DNA from: Terriglobia bacterium
Lineage (GTDB): Bacteria; Acidobacteriota; Terriglobia; Acidiferrales; UBA7541
Assembly: GCA_023512135.1 (NCBI GenBank)
Contig: JAIMAG010000008.1
Coordinates: 1 to 64,000, forward strand
Direction: 5' to 3'
Length of the DNA stretch: 64,000 bases
A program made the position numbers and the translations under genes. Positions 27,500 through 36,848 of the stretch are shown one piece after another; within the stretch, counting starts at the first letter, position 1; each line of letters begins with the position of its first letter. The notes beneath the pieces were generated by a model. That model was given only the letters and a program-made list of their open reading frames with translations, was not told the origin of the DNA and did no database searches.

Positions 27500-28483
27500 G
27501 TGTACGTGGGCAAAATCCTGGTGACGGGTGGTGCCGGCTACATCGGCAGTGTGGTGACCGAGCTGCTCGTAGCCCGCGGCTTTCCGGTCGTCGTTGTGGA
27601 CAATCTGACGCAGGGCCACCGGGCCGCCTTGCCCGATGCTGTCGAGTTTTTCCGCGCCGATCTGCTCGAGCCCGAACAGATTGCCCGCGTCTTCGAAGAA
27701 CACCCCATCGAAGCCGTAATCCATCTGGCGGCCGTATCCGTGGTCGGCGAATCGGTGCGACAGCCCCTCCGGTACTACCAGCAGAACGTCACCGGCCTGC
27801 TGAATTTGCTGGAGGCCATGTGCCGCGCCGGCACCCGCCGCATCGTGTTTTCTTCGACAGCTTCTGTCTATGGCACGCCTGAGCATCTCCCGCTGACGGA
27901 AGCAGCCCCACTGCGTCCGGTCAATCCTTATGGCTGGACCAAGGTCGTCGGGGAACAGATCCTGGCCGATGCCGCGGAAGCTCATGGCATTCGCGCCATC
28001 ACGTTGCGCTATTTCAACGTCGCTGGTGCGACCGAGCGCTGTGGCGAAGCGCATCGGCCGGAAACGCACCTGATTCCTTGTCTGCTGGAGGTCGCCCTGG
28101 GCCAGCGGCCGCATCTGGAGCTGTTCGGCACGGACTACGACACCCCCGACGGCACCGGAATCCGCGACTACATCCACGTGCTGGACCTTGCGGAAGCGCA
28201 CCTGCTCGCGCTCGAGAAAACGCAGCATGTCGCCGGCGTCTACAACCTCGGCACCAACCGGGGCTATTCCGTTCGTGAAGTGATTGCCTGCGTCGAAACG
28301 GTCACCGGAAAGAAAATCCCCGTGCGCGAGATGCCGCGCCGTCCCGGCGATGCTCCCCGGCTGGTCGCCAGCTTCGAGCGCGCGCAGCGGGAGCTCGGCT
28401 GGCAGCCCCGTCGCAGCCTGGAAGAGATGGTGGCCAGCGCCTGGCGCTGGCGACAGCGCCATCCAAACGGCTACGAAAGTTGA
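27500..28483 (+). CDS. galE: UDP-glucose 4-epimerase
   Basis: 327 residues (325 if GTG at 27506 is used). Short-chain dehydrogenase fold: NAD-binding GGAGYIGS near the start, IHLAAVSVVGES, the catalytic Ser in FSSTASVYG and the YxxxK pair in NPYGWTK; DTPDGTGIRDYIHVLDLAEAH is the GalE signature. It interconverts UDP-glucose and UDP-galactose for surface polysaccharides. It appears monocistronic; the next gene faces it. Confidence 0.94.
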   Translation: MYVGKILVTGGAGYIGSVVTELLVARGFPVVVVDNLTQGHRAALPDAVEFFRADLLEPEQIARVFEEHPIEAVIHLAAVSVVGESVRQPLRYYQQNVTGLLNLLEAMCRAGTRRIVFSSTASVYGTPEHLPLTEAAPLRPVNPYGWTKVVGEQILADAAEAHGIRAITLRYFNVAGATERCGEAHRPETHLIPCLLEVALGQRPHLELFGTDYDTPDGTGIRDYIHVLDLAEAHLLALEKTQHVAGVYNLGTNRGYSVREVIACVETVTGKKIPVREMPRRPGDAPRLVASFERAQRELGWQPRRSLEEMVASAWRWRQRHPNGYES

Positions 28484-28517
28484 AGGCTGGGTTGTGGCGA
28501 AAGAGCAGAAGGGCGCT

Positions 28518-29651
28518 TCAGTGTTCGGCCAGCTCGCCCAGCCGGCTGAGCTCCAGCCGCGTCTGCAGCACACGCAGGATCGTATCGCGAGAGATGAGTC
28601 CCACCACGCGGCCGCCGGAAATCACGGGCATCTGATTCACATCTTCGTTTTGCATGCGCTCTAGCAGCCCCAGCACCGGTTCTTCCGGGGCCGCCCAGTG
28701 AATCCGCTCCGGCGGCAGCATTACCGCCTGCACCGAGGTGCGTGCCCAGTCTTCGCGGGGCACCCGGTTCAGCGCGTGCACGGTCATCAGCCCGAGCAGT
28801 TCGCCGTCGCCGACCACCAGATGGCAGCGCCGGCCCGTGCGCAACAGCTCCTGCACGTAGCCTTCGAGCGAAAGGTCCCGGGCCACCATGGGCAGCTCGG
28901 TGCTCATCACGTCGCCCACACGGACGCCCCGGAGCGAGTTCCGCATCGCCACCTGCGCAAAGCTTTCCTGAGCAGCGCTCAGCAGAAACCATCCGATGAA
29001 GACCAGCCACAGCCCGCTCCCCAGATTCCCCTGCAGCGTCCCCACAATCCCCAGCAGGATCAGCAGGTAGGCAAAGAGCTGTCCGCCCCGCGAAGCAATC
29101 CGGGTGGCTTTTGTGTAGTCCTGCGTCCAGCCCCAGACGGCCGCACGCAGAATCCGTCCCCCGTCCAGCGGGAAGCCGGGTACCAGATTGAACGTGGCGA
29201 GCACAAAGTTGATCAACGCCAGCCAGTTCAGCAGCGCCGCTGCCATTTCCGTCCCCTGAGCAACTCGCTCCAATCCGTGAAACATTCCGGCGAGCATGTA
29301 GCTGGAAATTGGCCCGGCAATCGCAATCGCGAACTCCTGTTTGGCGTTGTGCGGTTCTCGCCCGATGCGGGCCAGTCCGCCGAATACGAACAGGGTGATC
29401 GAAATCACCGGAATCTGGTAGCGCAGCGCCACGACGCTGTGGGCCAGCTCGTGGAACAACAGCGAGCCAAAAAACAGGATGCTCGTGATAATGCCCAGCA
29501 CCCAGCGCTGCCACGGAGTCCACGCAGCATTCAGTTGTGCGTAGTACTCGGCGATCGAAATCGTGATCAGCGCGAAGATCAGAAACCAGCTCGCGTGCAG
29601 ATAGATGGGAATCCCGAAGATGCGCCCGATTTTCAGTCCGGAGCTGAACAC
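28518..29651 (-). CDS. M50 site-2-type intramembrane metalloprotease with two CBS domains
   Basis: 377 residues from a GTG at 29651, chosen because it is preceded by GAGGGAGGCGG; the frame is open upstream but without family sequence. The zinc motif HELAH (residues 67-71) lies in a membrane helix and the third ligand Asp in FPLDGGR (Asp163). About six membrane helices end near residue 235. Two CBS domains follow (GDVMSTELPMVARDL and QAVMLPPERIHWAAPEE), a common regulatory fusion in bacterial S2P proteins that senses adenine nucleotides. It cleaves membrane-spanning substrates; the substrate is unknown. Confidence 0.92.
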   Translation of the reverse strand: MFSSGLKIGRIFGIPIYLHASWFLIFALITISIAEYYAQLNAAWTPWQRWVLGIITSILFFGSLLFHELAHSVVALRYQIPVISITLFVFGGLARIGREPHNAKQEFAIAIAGPISSYMLAGMFHGLERVAQGTEMAAALLNWLALINFVLATFNLVPGFPLDGGRILRAAVWGWTQDYTKATRIASRGGQLFAYLLILLGIVGTLQGNLGSGLWLVFIGWFLLSAAQESFAQVAMRNSLRGVRVGDVMSTELPMVARDLSLEGYVQELLRTGRRCHLVVGDGELLGLMTVHALNRVPREDWARTSVQAVMLPPERIHWAAPEEPVLGLLERMQNEDVNQMPVISGGRVVGLISRDTILRVLQTRLELSRLGELAEH

Positions 29652-29891
29652 GCCGCCTCCCTCGCCGATTATATCGAAACTCCTTGCTGCGTGCCGGTAC
29701 ACACCCGCAACTTTCTGTCCACTATAGGTGCTTTCCCTGGCGTATGATTCTGCTGCCGCCGGAGCCGGCGGGCGGTGGCGCTTGCCGGACCGCGTGGCGG
29801 GGCAGGTGAGCTTCTTCCGGGTCAACGGCCGGTGCTCGATTCGCCCGGGATGGAGTCACCCGCCACAACGATCGAAGGGAATTCCAAGGCC

Positions 29892-31727
29892 ATGCGTCTG
29901 CCCGCCCGAGTTCTGTTGGCTTTCACGCTCACCGCTGTTTTGGTGGTGGGTGCGCTGGGCTGGTTTGTTTTGCGGACAGTGCGGCTCGCCTTTCAGCGGC
30001 TGGACGGGGAGCGTACTGCCGCCCTGGCGCTGCAGTTTCGCCGTGAGCTCGACATGCGCGGTGCGGAGGTGGTGCACCGGGTTGCGGCCATTGCCGATGC
30101 CGAAGCCACCCTTCGCATGGCCATCGACGTCAGTCGTCCGCAACCCGACTACGCTCTCTACCGCAACGACGCGTTCGGCCTGGCTGCTGCGCAGGGTTTG
30201 GACCTGCTCGAGCTGGTGGCGCACGACGGTACCATCCTCTCTTCGGCGCACTGGCCAGACCGCGCCGGCTATCAGAACGCCTGGGTAGTCGAACCGGTCG
30301 ACTGGCGTGCACGCGGCGCGTTCCTCCGTCGTGAAGAAACACCGGCGGGCCCGGCGTTGGCTCTGGTCGCGGTGCAGCGTGTGCCGGTCGGTGAAAAAGG
30401 GCTGTACATTGTGGGCGGCCGCTGGCTCGACCGCGAATTCCTGAATGCAGTCGCGCTGCCCGCGGGCATGCGCGCCTTGCTGTATCGCCACCTGGGCCGC
30501 GAATTTTCCGCCGAACAGGTTACCGACCCAGCCGGACCCGTCGCCGGTGCCGAGGCCCTCGCTCCGCTGATCGCCGCGGTTCTGGCGACGCCGCGCGACC
30601 AGACGCAAACGGTTGCCTGGACCGACCGCGCCGGAGAGACGGAAGTCTTCCGTGCCCTGCCTCTCACGGCGCCGGACGGTGGCGTGCTGGCCGTGTTGCT
30701 GTTGGGCAGTGCCCAGGGCGAGCTGATGGCGCTCGAGCGGACGATTCTCCAAGGGGCACTGGCCATGCTGGCTGTTGCGTTGTTGTGCGGCTGGCTGCTG
30801 CGCGGGTGGGTGGCGGCGCGCGTTTCGCGTCCGCTGCGCCAGCTGGTGGATGCAGCTCAGCAACTGGCTGCCGGCCATCTGGCTGCCCGCGTCGAGAGCA
30901 ACGCCCGCGGTGAAATCGGAGAACTGGCTCGCGCCTTCAATCGAATGGCCGATGAGCTCGTTGCCCAGCGCCGCCAGTGGATGCAATCGGAACGCGTCGC
31001 CGCCTGGCGCGAGCTGGCCCGCCGCCTCACCCATGAAGTGAAACACCCGCTGTTTCCCATCGAGCTGACTCTCGAAACCCTGCGCCGGGCCCGCGAACAC
31101 AATGCCGACCGCTTCGACGAAATCTTCAACGAAGCCACCCAAACGCTGCAGACCGAACTGGAGCAGTTGAAATCCACCCTCGCGCGCTTCTCTGAATTTG
31201 CCCGCCTGCCTGCGCCGCGTCCCCGTGCCGTCAGTGTGAACGAGCTGTTGCGCGATGTGGTGCAGAGCCATCACGAGCATTTCAGTGCTGTTGGTCGGCC
31301 CTCGGTCACCCCGGAGTTGTACCTGGACGAGCAGGTGCGTTTCATTGCTGCCGATCCCGATCTGCTCCGGCGTGTCCTGGATCTGCTCGTGCGTCATGCC
31401 CTGGACTCGATGCCTGCAGGCGGAACGCTCACCGTGCGCACGCGCCGGGAAAACGGTGCGGTCTGCATCGAGGTCAGCGACACCGGCACCGGCCTCTCCC
31501 GGGAAGAGTGCGAACGGTTGTTCACCCCTTACTACACGAGCCGCCCCTACAGCACCGGCCTCGGGCTGGCCATCGTGCAATCCATCGTCAGCGATCACGG
31601 CGCCAGCATCTTTGTGGAAAGCGAAGCCGGCCAGGGCACCACGTTCCGCATCCTTTTTCCTGAAGCGCAGCCCGGCGCGCTGTCGGAAGCTGCCGGTCCG
31701 CCCAGCGCTGATCTTGCCCAGTCCTGA
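29892..31727 (+). CDS. NtrY-like membrane sensor histidine kinase with degenerate N-box
   Basis: 611 residues from the ATG at 29892. First membrane helix (about 5-28), a large periplasmic sensor region (about 35-280), second helix (about 288-310), HAMP domain, DHp with H381 (LTHEVKHPLFPIELT) and an ATPase domain with G1 DTGTG (D530) and G2 STGLGLAI. In the N-box, where kinases have two Asn, this protein reads VLDLLVRHALDSM: the Mg-binding Asn is His502 and the other is Leu. The H-box also has His instead of Asn after the Lys. ATP use may be altered or lost (inference). No response regulator is adjacent. Confidence 0.88.
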   Translation: MRLPARVLLAFTLTAVLVVGALGWFVLRTVRLAFQRLDGERTAALALQFRRELDMRGAEVVHRVAAIADAEATLRMAIDVSRPQPDYALYRNDAFGLAAAQGLDLLELVAHDGTILSSAHWPDRAGYQNAWVVEPVDWRARGAFLRREETPAGPALALVAVQRVPVGEKGLYIVGGRWLDREFLNAVALPAGMRALLYRHLGREFSAEQVTDPAGPVAGAEALAPLIAAVLATPRDQTQTVAWTDRAGETEVFRALPLTAPDGGVLAVLLLGSAQGELMALERTILQGALAMLAVALLCGWLLRGWVAARVSRPLRQLVDAAQQLAAGHLAARVESNARGEIGELARAFNRMADELVAQRRQWMQSERVAAWRELARRLTHEVKHPLFPIELTLETLRRAREHNADRFDEIFNEATQTLQTELEQLKSTLARFSEFARLPAPRPRAVSVNELLRDVVQSHHEHFSAVGRPSVTPELYLDEQVRFIAADPDLLRRVLDLLVRHALDSMPAGGTLTVRTRRENGAVCIEVSDTGTGLSREECERLFTPYYTSRPYSTGLGLAIVQSIVSDHGASIFVESEAGQGTTFRILFPEAQPGALSEAAGPPSADLAQS

Positions 31728-31742
31728 GTCGGGAATTCGTGT

Positions 31743-33119
31743 TTATCGTGGATTCCGTTGCGGCAGCTCGAGGGGCCTGCCCTCGGCGTGTGCGAACGGC
31801 AATCCCAGCCACGCGGCGATAGTCGGCGCCAGGTCGATCATCCGGGCGTTGTTGATCCGGCCGGCTCCGATGGCCGGACCGTAAATCAGCAGCGCTGCCC
31901 GCATCGCTTCCTGTGCCGGCGGGTAGCCATGTTCCCCGCGCACCGCAACGGTGCGCACGACTTCGCCTGCGTATCCGCTCTTCAGCGCAAAGCCCGGGGC
32001 AGCTTCCAGTGCCAGGAACGCCTCCGGGTCGCCTCCCAGCGCCACAATGTCTTCCCGCGTGTAGAGCCGCGCAATCCCGTTTTCGGGCCGCGCGGCCGCG
32101 GTGCGAAACAGCTCCAGCACCTCCGCCTGCGTGGTCGCATCTTGCTCGTCTCGCACGTAGACGAAGGCCGAGCCGCTGTGGGCGACGACGACGGCGCGCC
32201 AGTCGGTCACACGCCCCTCTGCATCCAGGGTCAGCAGACCCTTCTCGCGCAGCCACACTCCGGGCCGCACCTGCCGCGTGGTCGGGGCAAATCCGTGATC
32301 GGAGGCCACGATCAGTGCTGTTTTCTCCCACAGGCCGGCTCGCTCGGCCGCTTCGATCAATCGCGCGATTTGCCGGTCAGCGTTTTCGATGGCCTGCCGT
32401 GCCGGCTCGGCCAGCGGGCCAGCTTCGTGTTGCCAGTGATCCACCTGCGCCATGTGCAGCAGCAGCAGGTGGGGCCGCAGCGTCTCCAGCATATACACGG
32501 CCACGTCGGTCACGGTTTCGTCGTCCTTGAATGGAGCCAGAAAGCGCTCGCTGAACCCGGCAAATTTCTTCTCGACCGCTTCGAGCAAGCCCGGCGTGCT
32601 CAGCGCCCGCAGCAGTTTGGCGTCTTCTGCTGTGCTCGCACGCCAGTACTCCGGCAGCAGTGCAGTGGCCTGCGCGCCAACCGTGACCGGCCACCAGACC
32701 ATCGCCGTGCGCAGCCCCTTTGCATACGCCACCTGCCACAGTGTGGGCACGCGGATGTCCGCGGCGTACCATCGCCAGCCACCCTGATTCCGCCCCAGCG
32801 GATCCCAGGCCAGATTCGTGACAATCCCGTGCCGGCCCGGCGGCACGCCGGTGACCATGGTGGTATGCGCCGGATAGGTCAGTGACGGAAAAACGCTCAG
32901 CATCCCTTCGCTGTACGCTCCTTCGTTACGCATCCGCCGCAGCGTGGGAACGCGCAATCCGTAGCGATCCGGCTCTAGGTAGCTGGCGGGCATCAAGCCG
33001 TCCACAGAGACCAGAACGACGTGCTCGATCGTTGGCTCTTCGCGTCGACAACCACTCCCACCGAACGCCAGGCTCAGCACAAGCAGCACCGCTGCCAGCA
33101 AGCTCCACCGTTTCCTCAT
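31743..33119 (-). CDS. Alkaline phosphatase-superfamily phosphodiesterase (NPP-like), lipoprotein
   Basis: 458 residues from the ATG at 33119, which follows AAGGAGTCAACG. Lipobox GGSGC24 directs lipid attachment. Metal and catalytic segments of the nucleotide pyrophosphatase/phosphodiesterase family are present: VVLVSVDGLMP, the nucleophile region FPSLTYPAHTTMVTG, HMAQVDHWQHEAGP, ASDHGFAPT and the C-terminal GEHGYPP. It hydrolyses phosphodiester or pyrophosphate bonds outside the inner membrane; the substrate is unknown. It converges on the NtrY-like kinase, with 15 bases between them. Confidence 0.9.
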   Translation of the reverse strand: MRKRWSLLAAVLLVLSLAFGGSGCRREEPTIEHVVLVSVDGLMPASYLEPDRYGLRVPTLRRMRNEGAYSEGMLSVFPSLTYPAHTTMVTGVPPGRHGIVTNLAWDPLGRNQGGWRWYAADIRVPTLWQVAYAKGLRTAMVWWPVTVGAQATALLPEYWRASTAEDAKLLRALSTPGLLEAVEKKFAGFSERFLAPFKDDETVTDVAVYMLETLRPHLLLLHMAQVDHWQHEAGPLAEPARQAIENADRQIARLIEAAERAGLWEKTALIVASDHGFAPTTRQVRPGVWLREKGLLTLDAEGRVTDWRAVVVAHSGSAFVYVRDEQDATTQAEVLELFRTAAARPENGIARLYTREDIVALGGDPEAFLALEAAPGFALKSGYAGEVVRTVAVRGEHGYPPAQEAMRAALLIYGPAIGAGRINNARMIDLAPTIAAWLGLPFAHAEGRPLELPQRNPR

Positions 33120-33306
33120 CGTTGACTCCTTAGGACAACATGTTTTCTGCTGCGTCCTCGCACCCACGGACTGGCTGTTTTTCCGAGCCGCCCTCCTGCG
33201 TTGTGCCCGAACCTGTCAGGATTGGTTTTCCACGCGGCCACGAGGAAATTTGCCGGGATTTTGTTACACTCGAGTCGCGCGGTCATTGCGCTGGCCGGCG
33301 GCAGCC

Positions 33307-33579
33307 ATGATGGACGATCGCCGATTCTACGATGAGCGCCAGGAAATCAAACAGGTGCCGCTGATCTGTCCGCACTGCCGCCAGGAAAACACCTACCCTG
33401 TCCGCTGGCTTGTGCGCACAAAGAAAGCTGCGCCGCCCCCGGATGCTGACCGCGAAGCCCGCGCCCGTTTTGCCCGGGCTCGCAGCTACATGGTCCGTGT
33501 CGATGATCTCGTCGCCTGCCGCAACATCCGCTGCCGCAAACGCTTCGAGCTGACCGGCCAGAGCGTCATTTTGCTCTAG
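33307..33579 (+). CDS. Small zinc-binding hypothetical protein
   Basis: 90 residues from the ATG at 33307 (33310 is also possible). CPHC (about residues 21-24) and CRNIRC (near 71-76) give four cysteines for a split zinc ribbon, separated by a basic helix rich in Arg and Ala. No family is recognised. A TACACT -10-like box is at 33265-33270. No neighbours on the same strand form an obvious operon with it. Confidence 0.65.
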   Translation: MMDDRRFYDERQEIKQVPLICPHCRQENTYPVRWLVRTKKAAPPPDADREARARFARARSYMVRVDDLVACRNIRCRKRFELTGQSVILL

Positions 33580-33635
33580 CCCGACCGGCGCCGCGGCCGG
33601 CCCGGGATCGTTCGCGGTGCGCCTGCGCACCGTGC

Positions 33636-33836
33636 TCAGATTTCCGGGTACATTTCAAAAAAGGCTTCGATCGACCGCAGCAGCGTTGCTTGGATTTCTT
33701 CTTTGCTGCCTTCGATCAGGTGCATGGTCACGCGCCCGCTGCGGCCATTCTTCAGTTGCACCGTCGCGTCCGATACCTGTTCGAGATCTTCGGCTGGAAA
33801 AAGTCGCATGCCGTAGACCAGGGCTAGATTGGCCAT
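33636..33836 (-). CDS. Hypothetical protein of 66 residues
   Basis: Starts at the ATG at 33836 behind GGGAG; an ATG at 33848 (70 residues) is also in frame. The sequence (ANLALVYGMRLFPAED...VTMHLIEGSKEEIQATLL...EMYPEI) is a plausible small soluble alpha/beta protein, but no family is recognised. The longer frame reaching 34190 overlaps the start of the next gene on the other strand and is rejected. Confidence 0.5.
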   Translation of the reverse strand: MANLALVYGMRLFPAEDLEQVSDATVQLKNGRSGRVTMHLIEGSKEEIQATLLRSIEAFFEMYPEI

Positions 33837-34007
33837 GTAGGCTCCCATACTGCGTTTTCGAATTACGCGAATACGGTAGGCGTTCAGCCCGCCCCCGTCA
33901 AATGCAAGTTTTGCTGGCTCTTGCGCGCCCGGGGAGATATCCTTCAGACATCCCTGCGGTGCCCCCGCGGCATCGCACCGTGTGCGGAAAACGTGGGAGG
34001 CCTTCCT

Positions 34008-34790
34008 ATGCCGAAACCCTTCTACCGCTGGTTGGCTGTCGCACTGGTTTCCCTCAGTTTTGCAGTAGCGATTTCGTTCGCTCAACAGCCCGAGACGGCT
34101 GCGCCGCCAGCAGCCGGCCAGGCTGCTGAGCCCAAGGCAAGCGAAAAAATCGTTGTGCCCGCCGGCACCCGACTGGCTCTCATCCTGCACAATTCCATCT
34201 CCACCCGTCAGGCCCGTCCCGGTATGGCTGTTTACCTGGAAACGATCTTTCCCGTGGTTCAGGACGACCGCATCGTGATCCCTGCTGGTTCGTATGTGCG
34301 CGGGGAGATCGTGGAGTCAAAACGTCCCGGGCGCGTTTCGGGTCGTGCGGAACTCATGCTCCGCCTGAACACCCTGATTCTCCCGAACGGCTACGTGGTG
34401 GACTTCAACGCGGTTCCGGAAAATGCCGGCACCGGAGGCAACGAAACGGTTGATCCCGAGGGAACCGTCAAGGGGGATACAGACAAAAGTTCCGACGTAG
34501 CTACCGTGGCGGCTACGACCACACTGGGCGCCGGCATCGGCAGTGTGGCGACCCGCAGTGCCAAGGGTGCTGGAATCGGTGCTGCCGCGGGCGCAGGAGC
34601 CGGCCTGCTCGCTGTGTTGCTTTCGCGCGGTCCCGAAGCCGAGTTGCCCCGGGGTTCAACAATTGACGTCACCCTCGATCGGCCGCTCTACCTGGACGCT
34701 GAGAAAATTCAGTTCACCGACCCGGGAAAAGCTTCGCTCCTGCCTGGCCCCGACAATCGCCAGCCGCAGCGCCGCCGCTTCCCCTATTGA
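34008..34790 (+). CDS. Exported hypothetical protein with TrbI/VirB10-like motifs
   Basis: 260 residues from the ATG at 34008, behind GGGAGG. A signal peptide (about 1-25) is followed by the block IVVPAGTRLALILHNSISTR and VIPAGSYVRGEIVESKRPGR, resembling the beta-barrel repeats of TrbI/VirB10-type proteins, then a Gly/Ala-rich segment (about 175-205) that could cross or lie on a membrane. Proteins of this shape are widespread in Acidobacteria (recollection, unchecked). There are no conjugation genes around it. The stop codon overlaps the end of the convergent lipoprotein gene by seven bases. Confidence 0.7.
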   Translation: MPKPFYRWLAVALVSLSFAVAISFAQQPETAAPPAAGQAAEPKASEKIVVPAGTRLALILHNSISTRQARPGMAVYLETIFPVVQDDRIVIPAGSYVRGEIVESKRPGRVSGRAELMLRLNTLILPNGYVVDFNAVPENAGTGGNETVDPEGTVKGDTDKSSDVATVAATTTLGAGIGSVATRSAKGAGIGAAAGAGAGLLAVLLSRGPEAELPRGSTIDVTLDRPLYLDAEKIQFTDPGKASLLPGPDNRQPQRRRFPY

Positions 34791-35335
34791 GGGGATCTGA
34801 GCGAGCGCACCAGCTCGACGGAAAGCACGCGCGCTTTTTCCGCCAGCGTCGAGGCCCGCATCCAGTCCTTGGCTTGGATGGCTTCCCGGGACTGCGCCAG
34901 GAATCCCTGGATTTTCTGCACGAGGTCATGCTGAGTGGCGTTCAACTTTTTCCCGTAGGATTGCTCCAGATTTTTCTCAGCGGCGGCCAGCGCTTCGTTC
35001 GTCTTCCGTTCCAGCTCAGCTTGCCGCTCCGGGGAAAGCTGCGGTGCGATTCGCGGTGGCGGCACCGCAGGTGCCGCCGGTGTCGGTTTGGGTTCCGGCA
35101 CGGCTGGTTTGGGCGCGGGGGCCGGCACAGCCAGTTCGGGTATGGGTTCTTTGGGTGCTTCGGTCGGCTCGGGTTCCGGCGGAGGAGGAGTCTCCGCAGC
35201 CGGTTGTGTTTCGGCCGGCGCAGGGGTTGGCGCAGGAGCCGGTGCCGCAACGACGGGTGCGCGTCGTTTGCAGCCCGCCGCCCCGCCGGCCAGCGCCAGC
35301 AACAGCAGCACCGCCATGACTTCACGCAGCCGCAT
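34784..35335 (-). CDS. Proline-rich lipoprotein in a two-component operon
   Basis: 183 residues. Signal peptide and lipobox AGGAAGC22, then a long Pro/Ala/Glu spacer (about 28-100), then an alpha-helical C-terminal domain (about 100-183, LSPERQAELERKTNEALAAAEK). The start overlaps the end of the histidine kinase gene by 14 bases, so it is coupled to it. It may be an envelope partner of the kinase or simply co-expressed (inference). The 3' end overlaps the convergent gene. Confidence 0.75.
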   Translation of the reverse strand: MRLREVMAVLLLLALAGGAAGCKRRAPVVAAPAPAPTPAPAETQPAAETPPPPEPEPTEAPKEPIPELAVPAPAPKPAVPEPKPTPAAPAVPPPRIAPQLSPERQAELERKTNEALAAAEKNLEQSYGKKLNATQHDLVQKIQGFLAQSREAIQAKDWMRASTLAEKARVLSVELVRSLRSPQ

Positions 35336-36848
35336 CGTGGGTATCCAGGGGCAGCTCGATTCGGAAGGTCGTGCCCCGGCCGACTTCGGAAGTAAAGTCT
35401 ATCGAACCATTGTGCAGCATCACAATCCGATATGTGGTTGCCAGACCCACGCCGTTCCCGCCGGGCTTCGTGGTGAAAAACAGTTGAAAGATCCGCTCCC
35501 GGTGCTCCGGCGGAATTCCGCGTCCGGTGTCACTGATCAGAATTTCGGCGGCGTTTGCGGTGCGACGCAGAACCACGCGAAGCTGCCCGCCGGTCGCCAT
35601 CGCTTCGCACGCGTTCAGCAACAGGTTCAGCACGGCTTGCTTGAGCAGTTCACGGTCAACACGAACCGGCGGCAACGCCTCTTCCAGTTCAGTGACCAGT
35701 TCCACCCCGGCGTTTTCGATCTGTGGACGCACCAGTTCCAGCGTGCTGCGCAGCAGGTCATCCAGGCGGGTCGGTTCCAGCAGCAGTTCCACGGGACGGT
35801 AGAACTCCAGCAGTCGCTTCACCACACGGTCGAGCCGCTCGATTTCTTTGTCCAGAATCTGTACCGCCTGCTGCTGCATCTGCGGGCTTTCGCTTCCGCT
35901 CGACTTCAGGTTCTCCAGCCACAAGCGCATCGAGTTCAGCGGATTTTTCACTTCGTGGGCGGCCCCGGCCGTGATCCGCGCGAGTCCGGCCAGCCGGTCG
36001 AGCACGTGCATCTGGGCCCGGATGCGCTCCAGCGCCCGCTCTTCCTGGGTCAGCAGCGCTCGCTCGCGCAGTTGCAGGCTGAGCTGGGTGATCTTCGTGC
36101 TCACCAGTCCCAGCTCGTCATGACGCCGCAGCGGTTCGAAGTCGAATCGCCCCGCAGCGATGCGGTCCAGTTGATCGGAAATTTTCTTCAGGGGGGACAG
36201 GGCCAGGTGGCTCACCACCGAAGCCAGCAGCGTGGAAATCAACACCGCGCCGAGGGCCAGCAGCGTGGCCTGAGAAACCTCGCTGCGAAGTTTTTCCCGC
36301 AGTAGCGCCGTGGAGATGGCCACGCGCACGTCTCCGAATCGGCCTCCGCTCCCGATGTCGAACGGCTGCCGGATCTCGAACACCTCGGGCGGGCCATAGA
36401 CCACGCGGAGCTGCCGCCACAAACTGGCCTGCAGCAGGGCCTGCAGCGGCGCGCGCTCGCTGACCGCACGCCCGGGCAACGCCGGATCGCTGGAGATCAG
36501 AACCACACCCCGGTGGTCGGTCACCGTGACCTCATAGATGGCTTGCACCTCGGTGGCTCCGCTGACGATGCGGGTCACGCCGGCATCTTCTTCCAGTACA
36601 GCCCTGACGTACTCCCGCAAGTCGTCGGGAGCGGTGCTGGCCGGGGCGTTCCCTTCGGCGGCCGCATCTTCCAGGGCCTGCTGCGCCTGAAAAAACACCT
36701 GTCGCACCACATCCTGCGCACGTTCTTCTGTCTGGCGCAGCTCTTGCTGCAGCAATGTCGCCAGGTAGACCCCGGAAACTGCGGTGGCCACAGCCAGCAC
36801 CAGCAGCGAAAGTGCCAGGGTCAGTTTAGTTTTCAGGCGAAGTGGCAT
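35322..36848 (-). CDS. Membrane sensor histidine kinase (NtrB/AtoS-like)
   Basis: 508 residues. Two membrane helices (about 8-30 and 195-220) flank a periplasmic sensor with EVTVDHRG-like (TVTDHRGVVLISSDPAL) single-Cache character. HAMP (about 222-275), DHp with HEVKNPLNSM (near residue 300), N-box AVLNLLLNACEAM, G1 DTGRGIP, G2 GNGVGLATTY. All kinase motifs are intact. The start overlaps the end of the sigma54 response regulator gene by 23 bases, so it is the probable cognate kinase. Confidence 0.92.
   Translation of the reverse strand: MPLRLKTKLTLALSLLVLAVATAVSGVYLATLLQQELRQTEERAQDVVRQVFFQAQQALEDAAAEGNAPASTAPDDLREYVRAVLEEDAGVTRIVSGATEVQAIYEVTVTDHRGVVLISSDPALPGRAVSERAPLQALLQASLWRQLRVVYGPPEVFEIRQPFDIGSGGRFGDVRVAISTALLREKLRSEVSQATLLALGAVLISTLLASVVSHLALSPLKKISDQLDRIAAGRFDFEPLRRHDELGLVSTKITQLSLQLRERALLTQEERALERIRAQMHVLDRLAGLARITAGAAHEVKNPLNSMRLWLENLKSSGSESPQMQQQAVQILDKEIERLDRVVKRLLEFYRPVELLLEPTRLDDLLRSTLELVRPQIENAGVELVTELEEALPPVRVDRELLKQAVLNLLLNACEAMATGGQLRVVLRRTANAAEILISDTGRGIPPEHRERIFQLFFTTKPGGNGVGLATTYRIVMLHNGSIDFTSEVGRGTTFRIELPLDTHDAAA

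Noticed and set aside
33849-34190. N-terminal extension of the 66-residue hypothetical protein
   Set aside because: The extended frame overlaps the start of the exported protein on the other strand, and it contains cysteine/glycine-rich shadow sequence.
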